64,000 nt of DNA from Buchnera aphidicola (Chaetogeoica yunlongensis) (GTDB taxonomy: Bacteria > Pseudomonadota > Gammaproteobacteria > Enterobacterales > Enterobacteriaceae), in the NCBI GenBank assembly GCA_039829965.1, contig CP139909.1, positions 62,001 to 126,000 of the forward strand, given 5' to 3'. The position numbers and the translations under genes were made by a program. This document shows positions 37,897-46,463 of this stretch, piece by piece. Position 1 is the first letter of the stretch, and each line of letters begins with the position of its first letter. The notes under the pieces are model-generated. The model saw nothing but the letters and a program-made list of their open reading frames with translations, ran no database searches and had not been told where the DNA came from.

Positions 37897-38308
37897 GTGT
37901 TCATTCCTATAATTGATATTTAATTTTAAAATTCATTGTAAAGTAAATTTAATGTATTTTGTAATAATTTATAAAATTTGATAAAAATATAGTTTTATTT
38001 ATATTAATTAGAGATGGGTAAGAATTTTCATTTGTTAAGAATTAAGTAAATTAATTATTTTGTAATTTTTGTATGTATTTTGTAGATTATGATGATAAAA
38101 TTTTATTTTCATGGCATATTATTAAAAACTTTATATAGTTTGAAGTTTTATTTGTCTAAAAATTGAATGTATTTTTTTATAATTTTTATTAGAATAATAT
38201 TTTTAATTTTTTAATTTAATAAAAATTTTTTATATTAATCAGTTTTTTTATTTGAGTTATGTTCATTTATTTTAAATAGTTTGATTTATATAATTTTGGT
38301 AATTAATA
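37897..38308. other. 412-base gap between divergent aroC and smrB
   Basis: In E. coli prmB lies here between aroC and smrB; the remaining space is less than half a prmB gene and shows no recognisable PrmB residues. It probably holds promoters for both neighbours. Confidence 0.55.
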
Positions 38309-38839
38309 ATGAATAAAAATGTTTCATTTTTAACTGAAGATTTATTTTTATTATATCAAGAATTTAGTGGAATACGTAAAATAAAACAGGATACTATTTT
38401 TCAATCTAGACGTGGTAAAATTAAAAATAATGTGAAAATAAAAAAAGATATGTATGAACGAGATGTTCATTGTCATTATTTTTCATGTTGTAAATTTCAA
38501 ACGTCATTTGATCAAAATTCTATTTTTTATATGCGTAGTAGAAATGATTATGCTAAATGTAAAAAATTGAAGATAGGGCAATATATGCCGGAGATTATTC
38601 TTGATTTACACGGGTTAAATCAATTAGAAGCTAAAAAAAAATTAGGAGAGTTATTAAATATTTGTTATAAAGAAAATTTTATATGTGCAAGTATTATTCA
38701 TGGTCATGGTAAAAATGTTTTAAAAAAGCAAATACCAATATGGCTTTCTAGGCATCCTAATATAATAGCTTTTTATAAGGTTCAAAAAAAAGTTGGCAAT
38801 AGTACAGAAATTTTATTTCTACTTGATTTAAGTAATTGA
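38309..38839 (+). CDS. smrB: Smr-domain endonuclease SmrB (YfcN)
   Basis: 176 aa (E. coli 183). The C-terminal Smr domain has LDLHGLNQLEAKKKLGELL (residues about 96-114) and IIHGHGKNVLKKQIPIWL, both hallmarks. E. coli SmrB cleaves mRNA between collided ribosomes to start ribosome rescue; that role is transferred by homology. The N-terminal 85 residues contain the hinge that contacts the ribosome but are less conserved. Position next to aroC agrees with E. coli. Confidence 0.93.
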   Translation: MNKNVSFLTEDLFLLYQEFSGIRKIKQDTIFQSRRGKIKNNVKIKKDMYERDVHCHYFSCCKFQTSFDQNSIFYMRSRNDYAKCKKLKIGQYMPEIILDLHGLNQLEAKKKLGELLNICYKENFICASIIHGHGKNVLKKQIPIWLSRHPNIIAFYKVQKKVGNSTEILFLLDLSN

Positions 38840-39232
38840 TATGAGTAAAAATTAATTTTATTTTTTGAAAATTATCTATGTTATTTTAATTTTTTATATA
38901 TAATTTAAAAAAAAAAAGTAATAAATTCTGTTTATCTTTACTATGAAAATATTAGGTATAGTTGAATTATTAGATTTATTAAAATATATTTTTTTAGTTA
39001 CAATATTATAAATGTATAATTATAAAATTATCTTTAATTGATGATATTTAAATATATTGTCAGTTAAAAATTTAGTGAAACAAAAACCTTTGTTTAACCT
39101 ATTTTTTAATGAATTTTATATAACAAGGAAAATTTTATAATTAATTAATTTGCAACATTAGATTTGAGTCTATAAATCATTAGTATATATAAAATATTAA
39201 ATATAATTTATTCATAGGATTATAAGTTGAAT
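38840..39232. other. his operon upstream region without a visible His leader
   Basis: 393 bases with no run of histidine codons following a start codon and no terminator/antiterminator pair, so the attenuator known from enteric his operons is not seen. A 22-codon open frame at 38943-39011 is leucine-rich and has no His. Confidence 0.55.
39150..39176 (+). promoter_or_regulatory. possible his operon promoter
   Basis: TTGCAA at 39150-39155 and TATAAA at 39171-39176, spaced 15 bases (16 if the first element is read one base earlier). It lies about 57 bases before hisG. In DNA this AT-rich such matches arise often by chance, so support is limited. Confidence 0.3.
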
Positions 39233-40132
39233 ATGATTAATAATAATCGATTGCGAATTGCAATGCAACGGACTGGAAGATTAAGTGATGATTCGAAAGA
39301 TTTATTGATGCGTTGTGGTATTAAAATTAATTTGCATAAGCAAAAATTAATTGCATATTCAGAGAATATGCCTATAGATGTCATGTGTGTTAGAGATGAT
39401 GATATTCCTGGTTTAGTTATGGACAAGGTAGTAGATATAGGTATTATTGGAGAAAATGTATTAGAAGAAGAAGTTTTGAATCGAAAAATTCAATTAGAAA
39501 ACTATTCCTATGTGAAATTAGGACGTTTGGATTTTGGAGTATGTAGATTGTCTTTAGCTATTCCTATAAATAAGGTATATAAAAATATTTATTGTTTGAA
39601 TAATACTAGAATTGCTACTTCATATCCTCATTTATTAAAGCAGTATTTAGATAAAAAAAAACTAATTTTTAAATCATGCATGCTTAATGGTTCAGTTGAA
39701 GTGGCTCCTCGTGCTGGTTTAGCTGATGCTATTTGTGATTTAGTATCTACAGGCGCTACTTTAGAAGCTAATGGATTACGTGAAGTTGAAGTAATTTTTT
39801 TTTCTAAAGCATGTCTTATTTGTAAAACAGGTGTTATTTCTTCGAAAAAAAAAAATATTATAGATAAGTTAATGACACGTATTCAAGGTGTAATTAAAGC
39901 TAGAGAATCAAAATATATTATGTTACATGCTCCTATTAATTGTTTAGAACACATTATGGAATTATTACATGGTGCAGAAAAACCTACAATATTAAAATTA
40001 GCTGGAGATAATACTCGTGTAGCTATGCATATGGTAAGTAGTGAAACGTTATTTTGGGAAACTATGGAAAAGTTAAAATTATTGGGAGCAAGTTCTATTT
40101 TAGTATTACCAATTGAAAAAATGATGGAGTAA
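39233..40132 (+). CDS. hisG: ATP phosphoribosyltransferase
   Basis: 299 aa from the ATG at 39233, the E. coli length, with start MINNNRLRIAMQRTGRLSDD. A TTG at 39227 sits better with AGGA at 39216-39219 and would add two residues. The long-form hexameric enzyme joins ATP and PRPP in the first step of histidine synthesis. Signatures are GLADAICDLVSTGATLEANG (PRPP loop), SVEVAPRAG and the C-terminal regulatory domain, so feedback by histidine may persist. An 11-A run at 39845-39855 is in frame. Confidence 0.97.
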   Translation: MINNNRLRIAMQRTGRLSDDSKDLLMRCGIKINLHKQKLIAYSENMPIDVMCVRDDDIPGLVMDKVVDIGIIGENVLEEEVLNRKIQLENYSYVKLGRLDFGVCRLSLAIPINKVYKNIYCLNNTRIATSYPHLLKQYLDKKKLIFKSCMLNGSVEVAPRAGLADAICDLVSTGATLEANGLREVEVIFFSKACLICKTGVISSKKKNIIDKLMTRIQGVIKARESKYIMLHAPINCLEHIMELLHGAEKPTILKLAGDNTRVAMHMVSSETLFWETMEKLKLLGASSILVLPIEKMME

Positions 40133-40142
40133 GTTTAAATAT

Positions 40143-41456
40143 ATGAATCAGAATATTAAAATTTTACATTGGAAAGATTGTGGTGTTGAAATAAAAAAAA
40201 AGGTATTATCACGACCAAGTAATTTTAATAGTAATGATATATACGTTAAAAAAGTAGTAAGTAAAATTTTTAACGATGTGAAAAGTATTGGAGATGAAGC
40301 TATTAGGAAATATACTAAAAGTTTTGATAATGTAGAGTTATCTTCTTTTTCAATTAGTGAAAAGCAAATATTTGATTCAGAGTTCGTCCTTAATTTAAAA
40401 GTTAAAAAATTTATAGAAGTAGCTAAAAATAATATTTTAAAATTTCATCAGCGACAAAACGTAGATCTTATGGATTTTGAAATTCAATCAGGGATACTTT
40501 GTAAACAAATTATTAGGCCTATTCAATCTATTGGATTGTATATTCCTGGTGGAGTTTCACCATTAATTTCTACGGCTTTAATGTTAGCTATTCCAGCTAA
40601 CATAGCAAAATGTAAAAATATTATTATATGTTCACCTCCTCCTATTTCCTCTGAAATTTTATATGTTAGTAAAATTTGTGGTATAAAAAAGGTATTTCAG
40701 ATTGGTGGCGCACAAGCAATTTTTGCTATGGCGTTTGGCACTGAAACTATACCAAAAGTAAATAAAATTTTTGGACCAGGAAATATTTATGTAACTGAAG
40801 CGAAATCTCAAGTTAAATTTTTATTAAAAGATGTTTCTATTGATATGTTAGCAGGTCCTTCTGAAATATTGATTATTGCTGATTTACATGCAGACCCTAG
40901 TATTATTGCTTCGGATTTATTATCTCAGATGGAACATGGAAGTTATTCACAAGCTTTATTAGTGACGCCAAGTTTTTCTTTAGCAAAGCATGTTATTTTA
41001 GAAATAAATAGTCAACTAAAAACTTTATTAAAAAAAGATACGATTTGTTTTTCATTAAAACATAGTAGTATTATTGTTACAGAAAATTTATTAGAGTGTT
41101 TTGAAATATCTAATCTTTACGCTCCTGAACATTTAATGATTCAGTGTAAAAATTCAATAAAATTATTAGATTATGTTATTAATGCAGGTTCAATTTTTTT
41201 AGGAAAGTGGTCAGCAGTTTCTTGTGGAGATTATGCAACTGGCACAAATCATGTATTGCCTACATATGGAAGTGCTGTTTTTGATTCTGGATTAACTATA
41301 AGAGATTTTCAAAAAATTATTTCAGTACAAAAATTAAATAAAACAGGATTATTAAATATTTCTTCGACTGTGTTGTGTTTATCTAAGTTAGAGCGTATGG
41401 AAGCTCATAGTAATTCTATTTTAAAGAGATTATGTATAATTCAGGATCAGGATTGA
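40143..41456 (+). CDS. hisD: histidinol dehydrogenase
   Basis: 437 aa (E. coli 434). It oxidises histidinol to histidine with two NAD. Visible signatures are GLYIPGGVSPLISTALMLA, GGAQAIFAMAFGTETIPKV, KIFGPGNIYVTEAK, IDMLAGPSEILIIAD, the catalytic ASDLLSQMEHG segment, LYAPEHLMI and GDYATGTNHVLPT. Begins 10 bases after hisG and ends one base before hisC. Confidence 0.98.
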   Translation: MNQNIKILHWKDCGVEIKKKVLSRPSNFNSNDIYVKKVVSKIFNDVKSIGDEAIRKYTKSFDNVELSSFSISEKQIFDSEFVLNLKVKKFIEVAKNNILKFHQRQNVDLMDFEIQSGILCKQIIRPIQSIGLYIPGGVSPLISTALMLAIPANIAKCKNIIICSPPPISSEILYVSKICGIKKVFQIGGAQAIFAMAFGTETIPKVNKIFGPGNIYVTEAKSQVKFLLKDVSIDMLAGPSEILIIADLHADPSIIASDLLSQMEHGSYSQALLVTPSFSLAKHVILEINSQLKTLLKKDTICFSLKHSSIIVTENLLECFEISNLYAPEHLMIQCKNSIKLLDYVINAGSIFLGKWSAVSCGDYATGTNHVLPTYGSAVFDSGLTIRDFQKIISVQKLNKTGLLNISSTVLCLSKLERMEAHSNSILKRLCIIQDQD

Positions 41457-41457
41457 C

Positions 41458-42540
41458 ATGAATATTGAAAAATTAGTTCGAAAAAATATATTGAAACTAA
41501 TACCTTATCAATCAGCTAGAAGAATTGGTGGAGATGGTGATATTTGGTTAAACGCAAATGAGTCTCCTAATTTTGATTATTTTGATTTAATTGATGTATC
41601 TTTAAATCGTTATCCTGAATTTCAACCTAAAAAATTATTAGATGCATATAGTTCTTATGTAGATGTAGATGTAAATACAATATTAATTACAAGAGGTGCT
41701 GATGAAGCTATCGAATTATTGATTAAAACTTTTTGTAATCCATTGGAAGATAAGATTATTTTTTTTCCTCCTACTTATGATATGTATGAAATTAGTGCTA
41801 AAATTTTAGGAATTGAAAGTATTGGTTTGCCTTTATTAGAATCTTTTCAATTAAATATAGATTTAATTGTAGATAATATATTTAATGTTAAATTGATTTA
41901 TGTTTGTAATCCAAATAATCCTACTGGTAATATTGTTAATGCTCAAGACATTATTTTTTTATTAGAATTAACTTTAGGAAAAGCTCTAATCATTATTGAT
42001 GAAGCATATATTGAATTTTGTCCCATTTATAGTATGGTTAATTTATTAAAAAAATACTCTAATTTAGTTATATTAAGAACTTTATCTAAAGCTTTTTCTT
42101 TAGCTGGATTACGTTGTGGTTTTATTTTATCTAATATTAAAATAATAAAAGTATTATCTAAAGTTATAAATCCTTATCCGATATCTATACCAGTTTCTGA
42201 AATAGCCAGTAGAGCATTGAATAAAAAAAATGTAGATATAATGCGAAAGAGAGTTTTAGATTTGAATTTAAATCGTATTTGGTTAGTACAAAAGTTAAGA
42301 TTAATGAAATGTGTTGATACTGTATTTAATAGTTTTTCTAATTATTGTTTAGTAAGATTTTTTGATTCTAAAATTATATTTAAAGAATTATATAGTAATA
42401 AAATTATTGTTAGAGATCAAAGTAAAAAAATTAATTTACATAATTGCATACGTATATCTATAGGAAGTTTTTTTGAGTGTCAATCAGTGATTCGAGTGAT
42501 TAAAAAAATAGATCATATTTATAAAAATTTTAGGGGGTGA
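41458..42540 (+). CDS. hisC: histidinol-phosphate aminotransferase
   Basis: 360 aa (E. coli 356). Pyridoxal phosphate enzyme; NPNNPTGN near residues 151-158, IIDEAYIEF near 181-189, and the Schiff-base lysine in LRTLSKAFSLAGLRCG. It makes histidinol phosphate. Starts one base after hisD and is followed by hisB three bases later, within the same transcript. Confidence 0.97.
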   Translation: MNIEKLVRKNILKLIPYQSARRIGGDGDIWLNANESPNFDYFDLIDVSLNRYPEFQPKKLLDAYSSYVDVDVNTILITRGADEAIELLIKTFCNPLEDKIIFFPPTYDMYEISAKILGIESIGLPLLESFQLNIDLIVDNIFNVKLIYVCNPNNPTGNIVNAQDIIFLLELTLGKALIIIDEAYIEFCPIYSMVNLLKKYSNLVILRTLSKAFSLAGLRCGFILSNIKIIKVLSKVINPYPISIPVSEIASRALNKKNVDIMRKRVLDLNLNRIWLVQKLRLMKCVDTVFNSFSNYCLVRFFDSKIIFKELYSNKIIVRDQSKKINLHNCIRISIGSFFECQSVIRVIKKIDHIYKNFRG

Positions 42541-42543
42541 TTT

Positions 42544-43617
42544 GTGCATGAAAAGATTTTGTTTATTGACAGAGATGGTACATTGATTTCAGAACCTTTA
42601 GATAATTTTCAAATAGATAGTTTAAATAAATTAGTTTTTGAAAAAAATGTTATTTCTTCTTTAGTTGTATTAAAAAATTTTGGTTATGAATTTATAATGG
42701 TTACTAATCAGGATGGTTTGGGATCTATTAAATTTCCTTATTTAGATTTTTCAGTCCCACATGAATTTATGATAAATGTATTTTTATCTCAGGGAATAAA
42801 ATTTAAAGAAATTTTAATTTGTCCTCATGAATTAAAAGATAATTGTAAATGTAGAAAACCTAATACTGATCTTGTAAAACATTGGTTATTAGATGATTTA
42901 TTAAATAAAAATTCTTGTTTTGTTATAGGAGATAGAGATACTGATGTTTTGTTAGCAAAAAATATGGGGATTAAAGGAATAAAATATGGAGGAAAGAAGG
43001 GTTTGACATGGGATGAAATTGTACTTAAATTAACTGATAGAAGTGATAGATATGCTAAAGTAATACGTAATACTAAAGAAACTAAAATAACAGTAGAAAT
43101 ATGGTTAGATAGACATGGGAATAATTTTATAGATACTGGCTTAAATATGTTTAATCATATGTTGGATCAAATTGCAACGCATGGTTGTATTAGAATGAGG
43201 ATTGTTGCCAATGGTGATCTTTGTATAGATGATCATCATACTATAGAAGATGTAGGTATTGCATTAGGAGAAGCTATTTTGAAGGCAATTGGTGACAAAT
43301 TCGGTTTGAATAGGTTTGGTTTTGTTGTTCCTATGGATGATAGTTCTGGATACTGTCTATTAGATATTTGCGGTCGTCCTTTTTTAAAATTTCGTGCACA
43401 CTTTAAATATCAATATATAGGAGATATTAGTTCTGAAATGGTAAAACATTTTTTTCGATCACTGATTTTTTCAATGAATAGCACTTTACATATAAGAAGT
43501 ACAGGTAATAACGATCATCATCGTTTAGAAAGTTTATTCAAGGTTTTTGGAAAAACGTTACAACAGGCTATTAAAATTAGTGGAAATGTTTTACCGAGTT
43601 CTAAAGGATTATTATAA
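42544..43617 (+). CDS. hisB: histidinol-phosphatase / imidazoleglycerol-phosphate dehydratase
   Basis: 357 aa (E. coli 355) from a GTG start (42544) preceded by AGGGGGTGA. The N-terminal HAD phosphatase has FIDRDGT with the nucleophile aspartates, VTNQDG, a zinc site CPHELKDNCKCRKP, and GDRDTDVLLAKNMG. The C-terminal dehydratase has RNTKETKITVEIWLD, DHHTIEDVGIALGEA, DHMLDQIATHG and NDHHRLESLFKVFG. The bifunctional fusion catalyses steps 6 and 8 of the pathway. Confidence 0.98.
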   Translation: MHEKILFIDRDGTLISEPLDNFQIDSLNKLVFEKNVISSLVVLKNFGYEFIMVTNQDGLGSIKFPYLDFSVPHEFMINVFLSQGIKFKEILICPHELKDNCKCRKPNTDLVKHWLLDDLLNKNSCFVIGDRDTDVLLAKNMGIKGIKYGGKKGLTWDEIVLKLTDRSDRYAKVIRNTKETKITVEIWLDRHGNNFIDTGLNMFNHMLDQIATHGCIRMRIVANGDLCIDDHHTIEDVGIALGEAILKAIGDKFGLNRFGFVVPMDDSSGYCLLDICGRPFLKFRAHFKYQYIGDISSEMVKHFFRSLIFSMNSTLHIRSTGNNDHHRLESLFKVFGKTLQQAIKISGNVLPSSKGLL

Positions 43618-44208
43618 ATGAATATTTCCATTATAAACACTCGTTGTGCAAATTTATCTTCTCTAAAATATGCTATTATGAGATTAGGTTATCGAGTTAA
43701 TATTACTGAAAATAAGCATGAGATACTTGGTTCTAATAAAATTTTTTTACCTGGAATTGGAACTTCGTATTCAGTAATGAATGTTTTAAATGAATTGAAT
43801 TTGGTGGATGTAATAAAAATGTGCATACAACCTATTTTAGGGATTTGTTTAGGTATGCAAATTTTGTGTTCTTATAGTGATGAATCTAAAAATGTAAGAA
43901 TGTTAGATATAATAAAGTTACCTGTAAGAATTCTACAGTCAAATAATCTCCCTCTTCCTCATAATGGTTGGAATGATGTTATTTTTTGTAAAAAACATCC
44001 ATTATTTATTAATATTGATAATAATTCTAAGTTTTATTTTTTACATAGTTATGCTATATGCAAAAATATTTATACTATTTCTAAGACGTTATATAATGTT
44101 TATTTTAGTTCTGCTATACAAATGAAAAATTTTTTTGGTGTTCAATTTCATCCAGAAAAATCTGGTGATGTAGGTGCTCAATTATTAAAAAATTTTTTGG
44201 AGATGTAA
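43618..44208 (+). CDS. hisH: imidazole glycerol phosphate synthase glutaminase subunit
   Basis: 196 aa, as in E. coli. Class I glutaminase: LPGIGTS, the nucleophile cysteine in GICLGMQILC (about residue 77), and the histidine-glutamate pair in VQFHPEKSGDVG. It provides ammonia to HisF. The ATG directly abuts the hisB stop. Confidence 0.97.
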   Translation: MNISIINTRCANLSSLKYAIMRLGYRVNITENKHEILGSNKIFLPGIGTSYSVMNVLNELNLVDVIKMCIQPILGICLGMQILCSYSDESKNVRMLDIIKLPVRILQSNNLPLPHNGWNDVIFCKKHPLFINIDNNSKFYFLHSYAICKNIYTISKTLYNVYFSSAIQMKNFFGVQFHPEKSGDVGAQLLKNFLEM

Positions 44209-44211
44209 ATA

Positions 44212-44949
44212 TTGATTATTCCTTCTATTGATTTAATAGGTGGTAAGGTCGTTAGATTGTATCAGGGAAAATATGATCTTAAAACATATTATAATAAAAA
44301 TATTTATGATGTGGCACAAAAATATTATAGTGATGGTGCTAAAATTATTCATATAGTTGATTTAGATGGTGCTTTTAATTCAAATAATAAACAGATAGAT
44401 TTAATAAAGGATTTACTTAATTATTTTAATTTTTTTATTCAAGTTGGAGGTGGAATACGTAATTATAATGATGTAGAAATATTATTAGTTAATGGTGCTA
44501 AAAGAGTAGTTATTGGTTCTTCAGTGATTAATAATTTAAAAGAAGTAAAAAAATGGTTATTAGAATTTGGAAATGACAGTATTGTTTTAGCGTTAGATGT
44601 ATACGTGCATGATAATGGATATAAAGAAGTAGTAATAAATGGATGGAAAGATTTTTCTAGAATATCTTTAGAAGAATCTATTCAGGAATTGATTACATTA
44701 GGATGTAAACATATATTGTGTACTGATGTAAGAAAAGATGGGACGTTTTTCGGGCCTAATGTTAATTTATATAAATATATTTCTCAATTATTTAATAATA
44801 TTTATCTTCAATCGTCTGGAGGTATTGGAAATCTTAATGATATCTATATTGTTAGGGAATCAGGTGTTAAAGATATTATAATTGGTCGTGCTCTTTTAGA
44901 AAATAGGTTTAGTTTGTCGGAGGCGATTCAATGTTGGCAAAAAGAATAA
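44212..44949 (+). CDS. hisA: ProFAR isomerase
   Basis: 245 aa, as in E. coli, from a TTG start (44212) three bases beyond hisH. A beta/alpha barrel with acid residue D in PSIDLIGGKVVRLYQG, VDLDGAF, QVGGGIR, and the second catalytic aspartate in CTDVRKDGTFFGPN. Its last 19 bases overlap hisF, as the two are also overlapped in enteric operons. Confidence 0.97.
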   Translation: MIIPSIDLIGGKVVRLYQGKYDLKTYYNKNIYDVAQKYYSDGAKIIHIVDLDGAFNSNNKQIDLIKDLLNYFNFFIQVGGGIRNYNDVEILLVNGAKRVVIGSSVINNLKEVKKWLLEFGNDSIVLALDVYVHDNGYKEVVINGWKDFSRISLEESIQELITLGCKHILCTDVRKDGTFFGPNVNLYKYISQLFNNIYLQSSGGIGNLNDIYIVRESGVKDIIIGRALLENRFSLSEAIQCWQKE

Positions 44950-45707
44950 TTCCATGTTTGGATATAAAATGTGGATTAGTTGTAAAGGGTATTCAATTTA
45001 AGAATCATACAGTTGTTGGAAATATTTTATCGTTAGTACAACATTATGTTAAGCAAGGAGCTGATGAATTAGTATTATATGATATTAATGCCTCTTCTAG
45101 CAATCAATTAGTGGAAAAAAAATGGATTTCTAAGATAGCTAAAATTATTAATATTCCTTTTTGCGTTGCAGGTGGAATAAAAACTATTGCTGATGTGCAA
45201 AGCATTTTATTTAGCGGTGCAGATAAAATTTCTATTAATTCTTCAGCAATATCAGATCCTAGTTTAATTAGTCGGATAGCAGATCGTTTTGGAGTTCAAT
45301 GTGTGGTTGTTGGAGTGGATTCTTGGTATGATACTAATAGTGCTCAATATTATGTTTGTCAATATACTGGTAATGAACAAACAATGATAAGAACTTCTTT
45401 AATTACATTAGATTGGATAAAGAAAGTTCAATGTTTAGGTGCTGGTGAAATAGTATTAAATGTTATGAATCATGATGGTGTTGGTAATGGATATGATATT
45501 TTTCAATTAAAAAAAGTTAGAAAGATATGTCATGTTCCATTAATTGCATCAGGTGGAGCAGGTAAAAGTATTCATTTTTATGATGTTTTTAATGATGCTG
45601 GTGTTGATGGTGCTTTAGCAGCTTCAATATTTCATAAGAATATTTTAGGAATTAGGACATTAAAAGAATTTTTGTTAAATAAAGGTTTAGAAATAAGATT
45701 ATGTTAG
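44931..45707 (+). CDS. hisF: imidazole glycerol phosphate synthase cyclase subunit
   Basis: 258 aa, as in E. coli. Barrel with the catalytic aspartates in IIPCLDIKCG (D11) and VVGVDSWYD (about D130), plus CVAGGIK, GADKISINSSA and PLIASGGAG phosphate-binding loops. With HisH it makes IGP and AICAR. Overlaps hisA upstream and hisI downstream by 7 bases. Confidence 0.98.
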   Translation: MLAKRIIPCLDIKCGLVVKGIQFKNHTVVGNILSLVQHYVKQGADELVLYDINASSSNQLVEKKWISKIAKIINIPFCVAGGIKTIADVQSILFSGADKISINSSAISDPSLISRIADRFGVQCVVVGVDSWYDTNSAQYYVCQYTGNEQTMIRTSLITLDWIKKVQCLGAGEIVLNVMNHDGVGNGYDIFQLKKVRKICHVPLIASGGAGKSIHFYDVFNDAGVDGALAASIFHKNILGIRTLKEFLLNKGLEIRLC

Positions 45708-46312
45708 AGACAATATATGAAATTAATGTTAATTGGAAAAAAGTTAATAATATGATACCAGTTATTATACAACATAATATTTCAGGTAAAGTATTAATGC
45801 ATGGATATATGAACCCAGAAGCTCTAAAAAAAACTCAGAGTGATAAAATTGTTACTTTTTTTTCACGTACTAAAAATCGTTTATGGACTAAAGGTGAAAT
45901 TTCTAAAAATTATCTTTATGTTGTAAGTATGACATTGGATTGTGATCAAGATTCTTTATTAATTTTAGTGAATCCTGTTGGAAATGTATGTCATTTAAAT
46001 TGTCCTAGTTGTTTTAAATCATTGTCTACTACTTTATCTTTTTTTTATGATTTAGAAAGTAATTTAAAACTTAAAAAAGAAAAGTTTTCAGATGATTCTT
46101 ATACTTCTAGTTTACATAGTAGTGGTATTAATAGAATAGCACAAAAGGTTTCTGAAGAAGCGGTAGAAACATCTATTGCAGCAGTTTCTAAGAATAAAGA
46201 TCAACTTATAAATGAATCTTCAGATTTAATTTATCATTTATTAGTTTTGTTACATAGTTATAATTTAGATTTTTGTGATATTATAAAAAATTTAAAAATT
46301 AGAGATAAGTAA
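45701..46312 (+). CDS. hisI: phosphoribosyl-AMP cyclohydrolase / phosphoribosyl-ATP pyrophosphatase
   Basis: 203 aa, as in E. coli HisIE. The N-terminal cyclohydrolase has VLMHGYMNPEAL, FFSRTKNRLWTKGE and metal site DCDQDSLLILVNP with the later CHLNCPSCF cysteines. The C-terminal pyrophosphatase has KVSEEAVETSIAA and ESSDLIYHLLVLL. It performs steps 2 and 3. It closes the eight-gene his operon and is followed by a hairpin. Confidence 0.97.
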   Translation: MLETIYEINVNWKKVNNMIPVIIQHNISGKVLMHGYMNPEALKKTQSDKIVTFFSRTKNRLWTKGEISKNYLYVVSMTLDCDQDSLLILVNPVGNVCHLNCPSCFKSLSTTLSFFYDLESNLKLKKEKFSDDSYTSSLHSSGINRIAQKVSEEAVETSIAAVSKNKDQLINESSDLIYHLLVLLHSYNLDFCDIIKNLKIRDK

Positions 46313-46399
46313 TTTCTAAACAATTATTTTTTAGTATTTTATTATAATTCGCTGTGTGCTAATTTTATATAGTTTAAATTATCCAACAATTTTATATTT

Positions 46400-46425
46400 A
46401 TTTTACTTTAGAGTAAAAGTAAAAT
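46400..46425 (+). terminator. hairpin between hisI and gnd
   Basis: Perfect 10-base arms (46400-46409 and 46416-46425) around a 6-base loop, all A/T-rich. It lies 88 bases after hisI and 39 before gnd. It may end the his transcript; no long T run follows. Confidence 0.45.
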
Positions 46426-46463
46426 AATGATTTATTTGAATTAGGAGCTTGTTAAGTATAATT

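Noticed and set aside
38943..39011. 22-codon leucine-rich open frame ahead of hisG, considered as a leader peptide
   Set aside because: It has no histidine codons, no clear ribosome site and no following attenuator hairpins; such frames arise by chance in this AT-rich DNA.
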